In this document: piece by piece, positions 10,886 to 18,260 of the stretch
Layout of the letters: the number at the start of each line of letters is the position of its first letter
Numbering within the stretch: position 1 is the first letter of the stretch
Notes under the pieces: model-generated
Seen by the model: the letters and a program-made list of their open reading frames with translations, nothing else
Told to the model about the DNA's origin: nothing
Database searches by the model: none
Position numbers and translations under genes: made by a program
IMG/VR virus record: IMGVR_UViG_3300034106_001606
Location: 1-25,143 of that record
Reading direction: 5' to 3' (one strand)
From: a virus
DNA length: 25,143 bases

Positions 10886-11716
10886 ATGAAACATACAATG
10901 AACTTTGAAATCCCTAAGCTGAACAAGTCTGTACAAGAAACAGACGAGCAGATCAAAGAGCGACTGCGTGAGCGTTTTGAGATACTGAACGACATGACCC
11001 GTGCTGTAAAGAAGGGTGATGTACGTGCTATGATTGTAACGGGTCCGCCAGGCGTGGGCAAGAGCTTTGGTGTAGAAGAAGTACTAAGCAAACACGACCT
11101 AATGGCCACAGTGGCTAACAACAGCAAGCTTAAGAAGTATGAAGTAGTCAAAGGCGCTATGAGTGCGCTGGGTCTGTACTCAAAGTTATACGAGTACAAG
11201 GACGCTAAGAGTATCCTAGTGTTTGATGACTGCGATAGTGTATTGCAAGATGAACTAAGCCTTAACATTCTAAAGGCTGCACTAGACAGTTCTAAGAAGC
11301 GTACCATACACTGGAACACTGACAGCAGACTGTTACGTGACCAGGGCGCACCTAATAGCTTTGAGTTCAAGGGCGGTGCTATCTTTATCACTAACATTAA
11401 GTTTGAGAATGTACGTAGTAAGAAGCTACAGGATCACCTAGCAGCATTAGAGTCACGCTGCCACTACTTGGATCTGACTATTGATACAGAGCGCGAGAAG
11501 ATGCTGCGTATTGAACAGATCATAGAAGACGGCATGCTGTTAGAGTATGAGTTTAGTCAAGAAGAACAAGCTGAGCTAATCAGCTTTATAGACAACAACA
11601 AGAAGAAACTACGCGAACTGTCACTGCGTACAGTACTTAAGATAGCGGACTTGCGTAAGAGCTTTCCCTATAAGTGGCAAAGTGTAGCAGAGGTTACTTG
11701 TATGCGTCGCGGTTGA
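10886..11716 (+). CDS. AAA-family ATPase
   Basis: This 276-aa product starts at ATG 10886 after GCGGAGCTGAA. Walker A is GPPGVGKS (residues 53-60) and Walker B is ILVFDDCD (110-117). Downstream, GAIFITNI fits sensor 1, and RCHYLDLTI with a helical C-terminal region (about 205-265) fits the AAA+ lid. Length suits a single AAA module. T4-like phages carry related stand-alone ATPases; the substrate, whether clamp loading, remodelling or replication, cannot be told. It is the largest early-region gene, has its own perfect promoter, a protected leader and a strong terminator, all pointing to high early expression. Confidence 0.9.
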   Translation: MKHTMNFEIPKLNKSVQETDEQIKERLRERFEILNDMTRAVKKGDVRAMIVTGPPGVGKSFGVEEVLSKHDLMATVANNSKLKKYEVVKGAMSALGLYSKLYEYKDAKSILVFDDCDSVLQDELSLNILKAALDSSKKRTIHWNTDSRLLRDQGAPNSFEFKGGAIFITNIKFENVRSKKLQDHLAALESRCHYLDLTIDTEREKMLRIEQIIEDGMLLEYEFSQEEQAELISFIDNNKKKLRELSLRTVLKIADLRKSFPYKWQSVAEVTCMRRG

Positions 11717-11763
11717 TTCGCTCCCAACCAGCATACTAGGTAAGGGCCAAGGTGGCCCACTTG

Positions 11764-11806
11764 ATCCCCAGTGTCCGATTCGCTCCCGGCTCTGGGGATT
11801 TTTTTT
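11764..11806 (+). terminator. Strong intrinsic terminator of the early region
   Basis: ATCCCCAG (11764-11771) pairs with CTGGGGAT (11792-11799), then a run of eight T (11799-11806). Confidence 0.85.
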
Positions 11807-11923
11807 CATCGAGAGATTGAGAAAAAGATTTCGAAAAGATCGGGGGTCGGGGCTTTATTATTTTGATTTTTTGTTGTTTTTTTGCAACACGTACCGATGC
11901 AAAATCACCACCTTGAAAGGAAA

Positions 11924-11950
11924 TAGTAGCTATTTAAAAATTTTCGCAGC
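11924..11950. repeat. 26-27 bp direct repeat, copy 1
   Basis: TAGTAGCT, A/T-rich centre, AAAATTTTCGCAGC. The second copy starts 56 bases later. Confidence 0.65.
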
Positions 11951-11979
11951 TGCCAAAAACTAACCCCTAGGTACCCGTT

Positions 11980-12005
11980 TAGTAGCTGTAAAAAATTTTC
12001 GCAGC
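11980..12005. repeat. 26-27 bp direct repeat, copy 2
   Basis: Same TAGTAGCT..AAAATTTTCGCAGC frame, one base shorter in the centre. It ends 28 bases from the stop of the minus-strand gene at 12034. Confidence 0.65.
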
Positions 12006-12033
12006 ACTATTTTTTTATTGTGCAGATACTCTT

Positions 12034-12681
12034 TTACAAGTATCCTGGTCGAACCATTGATCGGAAAAATTCACGTTTATGACTAGATTCTTCGCCCCAT
12101 TCTTTACTAGTTAAATCCTGTATACTAATCTGATTCTCTATGTCCGGAAAGTAGTTATAAGGTAAAGGGTCTAACGAAAGAGTTAATGTTATTCTTGGTG
12201 TAGGGTTATCTTCTGCAAATTCCACACTATGTATTTCCATTGGCCTAATCAAAGTAGCATCTGTAATTTCACATCGAGTTTGTTCAACTAAATCGTCACG
12301 ATTATAAGGGTAATATTTCAAGCCATTAGGCAGCATAATTCCACCTTGGTCAACATATTCTGGTTTAGGTTCCCAAAATGTAGTCCATGTATTTGCAGTG
12401 TTCAATATAGGTATATTAACTCTTATGGGTATCACTGTGCTATCTTTGTGTGGACTACCATGTGTGTTATTTTTCATAAAATAAGCACTGACCATAATCA
12501 CCTTCATATCTAGATGATCAAATGCAGTCAATATTTCTGGAACTGCATCTGTGAATTCTTGCCATTTGAAAATGTGAAATGTACTATTATATCTATCTTT
12601 AGTTTTACTTATAAATTCTCTAGTTTTAGTCTGTATAGCTTCTAAGTGTTGTACAGTAATTTTATGCCAATATTTTTTCAT
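12034..12681 (-). CDS. 2OG-Fe(II) oxygenase-like protein
   Basis: This 215-aa protein starts at ATG 12681 with only a weak ribosome site. The double-stranded beta-helix signature is visible: SPHKDS gives the His78-x-Asp80 iron ligands, MEIHSV gives distal His151, and PRITLTLSL gives Arg163 for 2-oxoglutarate. Surrounding strands (VIPIRVNIPIL, TTFWEP) fit. Stand-alone phage oxygenases of this type hydroxylate proteins, nucleobases or sugars; the substrate is unknown. It is the last gene of the minus-strand block, with an AATAAATA late-type motif 34 bases upstream. Confidence 0.75.
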   Translation of the reverse strand: MKKYWHKITVQHLEAIQTKTREFISKTKDRYNSTFHIFKWQEFTDAVPEILTAFDHLDMKVIMVSAYFMKNNTHGSPHKDSTVIPIRVNIPILNTANTWTTFWEPKPEYVDQGGIMLPNGLKYYPYNRDDLVEQTRCEITDATLIRPMEIHSVEFAEDNPTPRITLTLSLDPLPYNYFPDIENQISIQDLTSKEWGEESSHKREFFRSMVRPGYL

Positions 12682-12714
12682 ATTTCTACTTCTTTCTTTG
12701 ATTTAATATACGCA

Positions 12715-12722
12715 TATTTATT
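12715..12722 (-). promoter_or_regulatory. Late-promoter-like AATAAATA
   Basis: One mismatch to the T4 late motif TATAAATA, 34 bases upstream of the oxygenase start. Confidence 0.35.
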
Positions 12723-12876
12723 CCTTAATTCTACACACTGCTTGTATTTGCAATTCTCTATGATGTATAATGACCTTACGTACTTCTTCGCAAGCAGCAT
12801 GAGTAGTATACTCATGTTCCCAAGCACGCCATTCACCATCGGCTATGACCAATACCCACAGTATCCATACTGTCAT
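12718..12876 (-). CDS. 52-aa secreted or membrane-anchored small protein
   Basis: ATG 12876 in a TAATG overlap with the upstream gene is preferred to an in-frame codon at 12918. The sequence MTVWILWVLVIADGEWRAWE has a short hydrophobic N-terminus (residues 2-12) followed by a soluble part with two Cys (ACEEV, AVCRIKE). A signal peptide or anchor is likely. Coupled to the gene at 12876-13136, which also starts hydrophobic. Confidence 0.62.
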   Translation of the reverse strand: MTVWILWVLVIADGEWRAWEHEYTTHAACEEVRKVIIHHRELQIQAVCRIKE

Positions 12877-13136
12877 TAGTAGAACTCTGCACCTGGACGA
12901 TATCCACGCTGCTCCCATTCGCCCAATTTACGGTCATTCCAATATATAAGAAAATCGTCTCTACTTTCAAAATATTTTTGGAATTCTTCTGTGATACTTA
13001 GACAACTCCACATGTCTTGTCCGCCCAATTCGCCTTTCATGAATTCAGTATCGCAGTGCCAATACAGTACTTCCAGTTCTTCTCTAGGCAGTTCAGCAGC
13101 GTTCAGTGCCACTGTAAGTATAAGTGTTTTGAGCAT
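12876..13136 (-). CDS. 86-aa protein with probable signal peptide
   Basis: ATG 13136 follows a strong AAGGAGC and, 21 bases further up, the late-type motif CATAAATA. The N-terminus MLKTLILTVALNAAELPREE fits a signal peptide with an Ala-x-Ala-like cut near residue 14. The mature part is acidic and aromatic (VLYWHCDTEF, MWSCLS, FLIYWNDRKL) with two Cys. It may act in the periplasm. Function unknown. Confidence 0.68.
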   Translation of the reverse strand: MLKTLILTVALNAAELPREELEVLYWHCDTEFMKGELGGQDMWSCLSITEEFQKYFESRDDFLIYWNDRKLGEWEQRGYRPGAEFY

Positions 13137-13156
13137 GGTTGTGCTCCTTAAATTGT

Positions 13157-13164
13157 TATTTATG
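13157..13164 (-). promoter_or_regulatory. Late-promoter-like CATAAATA
   Basis: One mismatch to the T4 late motif, 21 bases before ATG 13136 with AAGGAG between them, a normal leader length. Confidence 0.5.
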
Positions 13165-13188
13165 GGTTGTTAAAAATCTTTTGCGGCT

Positions 13189-13220
13189 GCGCTGACGCTT
13201 CGCGTTAGAGTATCTAGCGC
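13189..13220 (-). terminator. GC-rich compound hairpin
   Basis: Outer arms GCGCT (13189-13193) and AGCGC (13216-13220) enclose GACGC/GCGTT (13194-13206). On the minus strand a T-run follows about 12 bases later (plus-strand AAAAA 13172-13176). It may end transcription from the gene at 13238-14092; the distance to the T-run makes this uncertain. Confidence 0.35.
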
Positions 13221-13237
13221 GGTTGCCCTGCAGGTAT

Positions 13238-14092
13238 TCACGCTGGACTGTCTTGATCTTTCTGGTCTAGTTTGCGCTTTAACAATGTGCCTAGACCAGT
13301 TTTTTTCTTTGGAGTATCCGCAGGTGGTGCAGGCGGCATCATTTTATTAGTACGTGGTCCAGATTTAATCTCATCATAATCAGGAATACTAGCACCGCCA
13401 TCACTAATTGGATCCATCAAGACCAGTTGTGGTCCTACACTACTGCCACGCACACGTATATTGTTCACGTGCAGATCCACATTCCAGTCTGGGTTTTCCT
13501 GTATAATTTTATCAATCAACAACAGTGCTTCTTTAAGTTGATCATCACGTATGTTTGTGTAGTTACTGCGTTCTACAGCACGATTAATTTGATTGGATAT
13601 TTCTCTCCATACTGCATATGATTTGTTAGTAGTTCCTTCTAGATAACGCATATTGAATTCGTCGTTGAACAAACGTTCGTACATGCCAATAAGTGTTCTA
13701 GCTGGAAAGCTATCGCCCTGCTGTAGTTTTTCTATACGATAACGTGGACGTTGATTACCCTTAGGATCTTGTGTAATGTCTATGTTATAGACCTGTGGAA
13801 AGAATGGATTGTGATAGCCCTGCTGTTTTAAGTCACGTATTTCCATAACGTACTTATAGTAAGCATCTTTATCCAGTTTAGCAGTAAGATGTGGTTTCTT
13901 AATAAATTCGTGTGGATCGCGGGGATTAGTTTGTCCGCCACTGTACCAGCCTGGTTGTACGCCTTTGTTAAGTTCGCTGTCATTGTCGCGTTCTTGTTTG
14001 TCTTTAAGGGCATCAAAGTCAAAGCTAGGTTTACGATATCTTATCTTTTGATCAGTAGTATCGTATTCTTGTAGTATTTCTATAATTCGCAT
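13238..14092 (-). CDS. Phage protein with kinase-like signature
   Basis: This 284-aa product starts at ATG 14092. Residues 95-105 (NPFFPQVYNID), 118-124 (YRIEKLQ, like a kinase hinge), 206-213 (DLHVNNIR, like the catalytic loop DLHxxN) and 223-230 (LVLMDPIS, at the place of the DFG aspartate) follow the order of the C-lobe of protein or aminoglycoside kinases. No clear nucleotide-binding Lys or Gly loop is seen, so it may be a degenerate kinase fold. The C-terminal 40 residues are Pro/Lys-rich. It sits eight bases after a 30-aa membrane peptide in an operon of unknown or structural genes. Confidence 0.7.
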   Translation of the reverse strand: MRIIEILQEYDTTDQKIRYRKPSFDFDALKDKQERDNDSELNKGVQPGWYSGGQTNPRDPHEFIKKPHLTAKLDKDAYYKYVMEIRDLKQQGYHNPFFPQVYNIDITQDPKGNQRPRYRIEKLQQGDSFPARTLIGMYERLFNDEFNMRYLEGTTNKSYAVWREISNQINRAVERSNYTNIRDDQLKEALLLIDKIIQENPDWNVDLHVNNIRVRGSSVGPQLVLMDPISDGGASIPDYDEIKSGPRTNKMMPPAPPADTPKKKTGLGTLLKRKLDQKDQDSPA

Positions 14093-14100
14093 GTGTATAT

Positions 14101-14193
14101 TTAATCGTGATTACCGTAATCTGTATTTTTTAACATAACGACTATAACTGCTATCACTATAAGTAGGAGAAATAAATTTATTAGATCAAACAT
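14101..14193 (-). CDS. 30-aa membrane peptide
   Basis: ATG 14193 overlaps the stop of the gene at 14193-14432 (TAATG) and ends TAA 14101. It encodes MFDLINLFLLLIVIAVIVVM.. with a hydrophobic span of residues 4-20 and a polar tail. It is tiny, but its coupling on the upstream side and tight spacing to the next gene support it. Confidence 0.6.
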   Translation of the reverse strand: MFDLINLFLLLIVIAVIVVMLKNTDYGNHD

Positions 14194-14432
14194 TATTTTA
14201 GTCCTTTTTTTCTGTTAGATTCTGCTATACCTGACTGTATCATTTTTTTAAACATTAATACTACACGACTTTTTTCTTTTTCGCTGAGTATTTTTACTAG
14301 TGTAAGTTTATCGTCATAGCTTTTGGCATTGTCCAGGAATTCAGCCGGTACTGCCAATTTAGGCTTTTTCTTAGCCATTTCTTTCTTCATATTAGCTAGG
14401 GCCTTGTCAGGGTCGTCGTTATCAGTAGTCAT
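14193..14432 (-). CDS. 79-aa Lys-rich protein, unknown
   Basis: ATG 14432 with AAAGGATC upstream. The N-terminus is acidic (TTDNDDPDKA), then Lys-rich helix (ANMKKEMAKKKPKLAVPAEF), then a second helix (LTLVKILSEKEKSRVVLMFKKMIQ). Basic and helical overall. Function unknown. First gene after the 259-aa membrane-anchored protein. Confidence 0.7.
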   Translation of the reverse strand: MTTDNDDPDKALANMKKEMAKKKPKLAVPAEFLDNAKSYDDKLTLVKILSEKEKSRVVLMFKKMIQSGIAESNRKKGLK

Positions 14433-14458
14433 AGTGATCCTTTCTAAGTCTATTTTAT

Positions 14459-15238
14459 TTACTTAGGTTCGCAGTCCACCCAACGTAAATTATTATAGTG
14501 TTCATAGGGCCACGTACCCTTAGGTACTAAACAAGTGCCTAATTCAGGTTGGTGTTCCATGCGTATTTGTACCACAGCCCATATTAACCAAATAAGATAT
14601 AATATAGCCACAGTACTGCTAGACCAGCACAGTATTTTATATTGTATGCGTTTTTTGCGACGTGCCCGAATCTTCTTTTGTTCTGCTGTTCGTCGCATCT
14701 CTGCAGCAATGACAATACTTTGTTCTTTGCCCACTTTCTTCATCATCTCTTCGACATCAAGATACAATGGACCTAATTCTGGTGGACTTTGATAGACCAT
14801 AATTTCACGCAATTCTGCGCTCATGTGTTCTAGTTGTTTTTTAAGTAATACTCGCATTAATGCACGTTTACCTAAACTGTCTTCGCCGTGATATACTTCA
14901 GTTCTGCTGCGACGTTCTTCTTCTTCAAATACTGCTAGACATTTATAATAGTTGTCAAAATATGTTCCAAGATGTTGGCCAATTTCTGTATAGATGTTAG
15001 TAGTTTCGCCACCCTTTTTGTTCAGTTCTATTATGCGATTTTTTTCTGTGATAAACTGATTACGTTCAGCCACAGTAGGTTGACGATCCTTGAATTTATT
15101 GGCGAATTGGTCGTCAAGGTCTTTAAGGATATCTTTGACATCCCCAGCAGCACCTTTAATTTCTTTATATAGTTCGCACCCTTTTTTGACCGCCTGGACT
15201 GCTCCGTTGGCCAGGGCAAAAAGGGTTAGCGGATCCAA
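14459..15238 (-). CDS. Membrane-anchored coiled-coil protein with TTG start
   Basis: The 259-aa product starts at TTG 15238, with GGAG eight to nine bases upstream; an ATG further up is out of frame and hits a stop. The N-terminus MDPLTLFALANGAVQAVKKG followed by LYKEIKGAAGDVKDILKDLD is one I recall from T4-like cyanophage proteins annotated as hypothetical or structural. Long charged helices fill residues 20-195. A basic stretch KKIRARRKKRIQ precedes a single membrane helix (about 206-226), and the C-terminal 30 residues would be on the far side. It could act at the membrane during assembly or injection; that is unproven. Confidence 0.75.
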   Translation of the reverse strand: MDPLTLFALANGAVQAVKKGCELYKEIKGAAGDVKDILKDLDDQFANKFKDRQPTVAERNQFITEKNRIIELNKKGGETTNIYTEIGQHLGTYFDNYYKCLAVFEEEERRSRTEVYHGEDSLGKRALMRVLLKKQLEHMSAELREIMVYQSPPELGPLYLDVEEMMKKVGKEQSIVIAAEMRRTAEQKKIRARRKKRIQYKILCWSSSTVAILYLIWLIWAVVQIRMEHQPELGTCLVPKGTWPYEHYNNLRWVDCEPK

Positions 15239-15286
15239 GATCTAGATCTCCGCATGGTTCGCTCCAAATTGTTCGCTCAGTAGTAT

Positions 15287-15730
15287 TTACTTGGAGGAGC
15301 TATCTTTAGGGTACCATGGTGTCATTCTAGGACTGTTTTGTACACTGTAATTCATGCATTCGGCTAAAAATTCAAAATTACGGCTCAGCGTATTGAATAA
15401 ATGATAGTTGATCTGTTCTGCGTGGCTATAGCTGGCTTTGCCTATTTGATAAAAGTAATCTTGATTGATGCCACGTCGTTCTAGCATATTAGGAAACACT
15501 GCGGCTGCAAACAGTGCTTGATCTCCTAATACCTTAGCTGCATGAGCTGTTTGAATAGATAATAGTGTTTCAGCCCAACTAGGCTGAGGTTGCCAGTCAG
15601 GTTTATCAGTATAGTTTGCTAATACCGCACTCATATATTGTTCTATATAAGTAGGTATAGGCCAACCATGACGATGTTTAGCTTGGTCTATGATATCAAA
15701 CCAAGCTGAATAGTACTCAGGTTCAATCAT
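15287..15730 (-). CDS. 147-aa phage protein, unknown
   Basis: ATG 15730, lacking a clear Shine-Dalgarno and lying seven bases after a TATAAATA motif. Helical and aromatic: YYSAWFDIIDQAKHRHGWP, PTYIEQYMSAVLANY, AHAAKVLGDQALFAAAVFPN, INQDYFYQIGKASYSHAEQ. Several His and Tyr are spaced in a way that recalls all-helical enzymes, but no known motif is complete. It is directly downstream of the helicase gene. Confidence 0.72.
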   Translation of the reverse strand: MIEPEYYSAWFDIIDQAKHRHGWPIPTYIEQYMSAVLANYTDKPDWQPQPSWAETLLSIQTAHAAKVLGDQALFAAAVFPNMLERRGINQDYFYQIGKASYSHAEQINYHLFNTLSRNFEFLAECMNYSVQNSPRMTPWYPKDSSSK

Positions 15731-15749
15731 ACACTATTATTTATAGTGT
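15731..15749 (-). promoter_or_regulatory. TATAAATA motif within a perfect 7-bp dyad
   Basis: ACACTAT and ATAGTGT flank TATTT. The minus strand reads TATAAATA (15745-15738), an exact T4 late motif, just upstream of ATG 15730. If used the mRNA would be leaderless or nearly so. The stem could equally be an RNA hairpin between helicase and the next gene. Confidence 0.5.
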
Positions 15750-17164
15750 CATGGGTCAGTTGGCAGATTACTCAATAGTTGTCTTAATTTACTGCTTTCG
15801 ACCTGTACTTTACTAACAGACACACTGATACCTTCAGTAGGATCAGAATTAACTGTACTATTTCTTTGTAAGTTGTTCAATATTTGACTGCTACGGCTAG
15901 TGGTATCTGCCTCTGTTTGCCCTTCTTCACCTGGGTCAGTAATTCTCAATGTATCAATATCAAAGTCTAAGTCAATTTTCATACCTACACCACTGCTGCT
16001 ACGAGTTTTCATTAATTGAATTTGATACTTACCGCGTTCACGCATAGCACGACTGGTAAAGATACCAAACACATTATCCGCTGTCTGGATCTTACTAAGT
16101 CCGCCTGAAATATGACTGTGATCGTATTCTACTTCTTCTACTGCACCTCGATTCAACTGTGCCGCTGTGACCAGCACACACTGTTTCTCCATAGCCAAGT
16201 TACGCAGCTCTTCGCTGACATACTTGTCTTTGACAAATAAGTTTTCTGCTGAAATTTTTCTACTTTGAGGCATCAACAAGTCTAGATAATCGACTAGCAG
16301 TACATCTACCTTACGTCCTAGTTTGATTTCATATTCTTTAAGATAACTTCTTATATCATTGGCTGTTTTGCCGCTGGGCATGTATTTGACTTGATACGTT
16401 CCAGATTTTTTTCCAATGACCTTAACTTTCATTTCAACATCATCAATATTTTTAAAAATATCTCTAGTAGGTATTTCAGTAATCATGCTATCAATACGCA
16501 TACTGACCAATTCCTCACTAAGTTCTAATGTAAGATATACTACATTCATTCCTTGTAGTGCCCAGTTAACTCCAAGATTAGCTAAGAATAAACTTTTACC
16601 TGCACCTGATCCGCCAGCAAAGATATTCAATTCGCCTCGATTCATACCTCCGAACAATCTTTTATCCACAGTTTGCCAACCTGTAGTCATTTGTCCATTT
16701 TTATCTTTTATTCGCATTAGTCTACTTCTCGGATCTTCAAAGTAGTCAGTGCCCATGTCTTTAGTTAGTCCTACTTGCACTGCCTGCTTGACTAATTCTT
16801 CTACTGGGCCATATTCTCCTTTTTCTAACAAGTCAGCACTTTTTAAAATAGCCTGTTCTAATCCTTTATGTCTAATAAAAGTTTCAAAGTCTTGTAACAG
16901 CCAATCGTAGTGTTCTTCTTTCAAATCTCCTGGAGATTTTAAATCAGATTTTGTAGCCGCATTTACTATTTCATATGTAGGTAGTACGCTATGCTCTGAT
17001 ACATAATCGTTAATAAATTTAGCAGTGTTTTGTAATTTTCTATCAAACAACTCATGATGAAAAATGCTTTGGCATCTTACAAAAGTTTCTGCATCATTCA
17101 ACATCATTTCTAAGTAAAGATGTTGTATATCATATCCGTAGTCTGCGTTTTGTCTTGTAGTCAT
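15749..17164 (-). CDS. 41: Replicative DNA helicase, T4 gp41/DnaB-like
   Basis: 471 aa, close to the 475 of T4 gp41. The N-terminal helical domain covers about 1-135. The RecA-like motor follows: Walker A GGSGAGKS (184-191), the catalytic Glu region LTLELSEE (211-218), Walker B LLVDYLDLL (289-297), then a loop VTAAQLNRG and a C-terminal KTRSSSGVG that fits the arginine-finger strand. As in T4 it should form a hexamer on the lagging strand that pairs with the primase gene upstream. The last 50 residues are polar and probably disordered. It overlaps the carbamoyltransferase by four bases (ATGA), so the two are coupled. Confidence 0.93.
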   Translation of the reverse strand: MTTRQNADYGYDIQHLYLEMMLNDAETFVRCQSIFHHELFDRKLQNTAKFINDYVSEHSVLPTYEIVNAATKSDLKSPGDLKEEHYDWLLQDFETFIRHKGLEQAILKSADLLEKGEYGPVEELVKQAVQVGLTKDMGTDYFEDPRSRLMRIKDKNGQMTTGWQTVDKRLFGGMNRGELNIFAGGSGAGKSLFLANLGVNWALQGMNVVYLTLELSEELVSMRIDSMITEIPTRDIFKNIDDVEMKVKVIGKKSGTYQVKYMPSGKTANDIRSYLKEYEIKLGRKVDVLLVDYLDLLMPQSRKISAENLFVKDKYVSEELRNLAMEKQCVLVTAAQLNRGAVEEVEYDHSHISGGLSKIQTADNVFGIFTSRAMRERGKYQIQLMKTRSSSGVGMKIDLDFDIDTLRITDPGEEGQTEADTTSRSSQILNNLQRNSTVNSDPTEGISVSVSKVQVESSKLRQLLSNLPTDP

Positions 17165-18138
17165 ATTTTATTATATTTTATCTCTATGTGTTTAGTATCT
17201 TCGTTTGTTTGATAATTTACATGATTTTTAGTATGTGCCAATACTGCTCCAATTGCACTACTAGCATCGCCTGGCCAAGGTAAACTCCAAATGCCTCTCC
17301 ATTGGTGTCTTAGTTGTCGATTAAATTTACTATTGTATGCACAGCCGCCCATATAAACAAGATTTCTAAAATTAGTTAAATTTCTAGCTTTAACCATTAT
17401 GTAATCCATTTGTTCTTCAAATACTTTTTGAACTGCGGCGGCGATATCGCATTTATCTTGATCAGTTAAGTTATAGTCAAAAGGCCAATTATATACACCT
17501 TTATGTAGATTATATTTTAGCACTGCTGGTTTTTTAAAATAGTCTAGCACAGTATCATAGTATATAAATGGATTACCCTTATCGCTTAATTTTTGTAAAA
17601 AATGTTCTTGTGCAGCGGGTCTAAGTCCAATCAAATCTGTAAAGGCACTATAGAATATACCTAAACTATTTGGATAGCTTTCGCTCCACAATTTTTCTAA
17701 ATTCCTGCCATGCCCACTCCATATGCTTATAGTTTCAAATTCTCCTATAGCATCTACAACGACCACGGCTGCTCTATTAAAATTACTAGTATAATACCCT
17801 GCGGCAGCATGACTATGATGGTGTGGTGTATAGATTATAGGGCAGTCAATATTAAATTTTCTAAGATATACACTAGGTATATTGTCAATACTAAATGCTT
17901 CTTTATATTGTCCTGCTGTTAGTTGACGTAGTTTTTTTAAAAATGGACGTTCATACCAATATACAGTTTCAGGTTCTCCGTATATTGTTATAGCATGATG
18001 TATAATTTCTTGATTTAGATAATGATCTCCTTGTATGTGTGTAAAGTCGCTACTTCTTCTATGCCATACAGGTTCGTTGTCTCTGAACACACATATGCTA
18101 GCATCGTGGTTTAGTGCATTAATACCCCATACAATCAT
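17161..18138 (-). CDS. Carbamoyltransferase, NodU/TobZ/CmcH type, N-terminal domain only
   Basis: 325 aa. Motifs of the Kae1-like carbamoyltransferase N-domain are present: GINALNHDASICV (5-17), the metal-binding HHHSHAAA (106-113), VVVDAIGE (126-133), and YMGGCAYNSKFN near residue 265. The family transfers carbamoyl from carbamoyl phosphate via carbamoyl-AMP to a hydroxyl group. Full-length members have an additional C-terminal domain; here the protein ends soon after the N-domain and the reading frame runs into the helicase gene. Similar short genes occur in T4-like cyanophages, from memory. Targets could be hydroxymethyl-pyrimidine in phage DNA or a sugar. It sits between primase and helicase, which favours a DNA role. 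Confidence 0.88.
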   Translation of the reverse strand: MIVWGINALNHDASICVFRDNEPVWHRRSSDFTHIQGDHYLNQEIIHHAITIYGEPETVYWYERPFLKKLRQLTAGQYKEAFSIDNIPSVYLRKFNIDCPIIYTPHHHSHAAAGYYTSNFNRAAVVVVDAIGEFETISIWSGHGRNLEKLWSESYPNSLGIFYSAFTDLIGLRPAAQEHFLQKLSDKGNPFIYYDTVLDYFKKPAVLKYNLHKGVYNWPFDYNLTDQDKCDIAAAVQKVFEEQMDYIMVKARNLTNFRNLVYMGGCAYNSKFNRQLRHQWRGIWSLPWPGDASSAIGAVLAHTKNHVNYQTNEDTKHIEIKYNKI

Positions 18139-18145
18139 AATTGGC

Positions 18146-18259
18146 CTACTTATAGATAAAAGGATCTCTTGCTTTTAGTTCTTGTAAACGTTTTTTCCAT
18201 TTACGATGTTCTAAGTATCTATTATACGGATACATTAAGATTTCTAAAATTTTTTTCAT
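18146..18259 (-). CDS. 37-aa basic peptide, conserved in T4-like phages
   Basis: ATG 18259 one base after the primase stop, with GAGG six bases upstream, ending TAG 18146. It encodes MKKILEILMYPYNRYLEHRK.. and ends KARDPFIYK. The form (amphipathic N-terminal helix, basic middle, RDPFIYK end) matches a tiny protein I recall beside gp61 in cyanophages. It may be membrane-peripheral. Function unknown. Confidence 0.7.
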   Translation of the reverse strand: MKKILEILMYPYNRYLEHRKWKKRLQELKARDPFIYK

Positions 18260-18260
18260 A

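Larger units (their letters stand above)
11717..12033. other. Convergent intergenic region
   Basis: No gene is visible. It contains an 11-base word GATTCGCTCCC at 11715-11725 and 11777-11787, a GGGCC/GGCCC hairpin (11744-11758), the terminator of the early region (11764-11806), a TGTTG/CAACA hairpin (11872-11889) and a 26-27 bp direct repeat (11924-11950, 11980-12005). It separates the plus-strand early genes from the minus-strand late block. Confidence 0.7.

Noticed and set aside
10867-11397. Minus-strand frame of 176 codons
   Set aside because: Lies wholly opposite the ATPase gene with clear Walker motifs. Ser/Leu-rich antisense artefact.
11872-11889. Terminator for either strand
   Set aside because: TGTTG/CAACA stem has its T-run in the loop, not after the stem.
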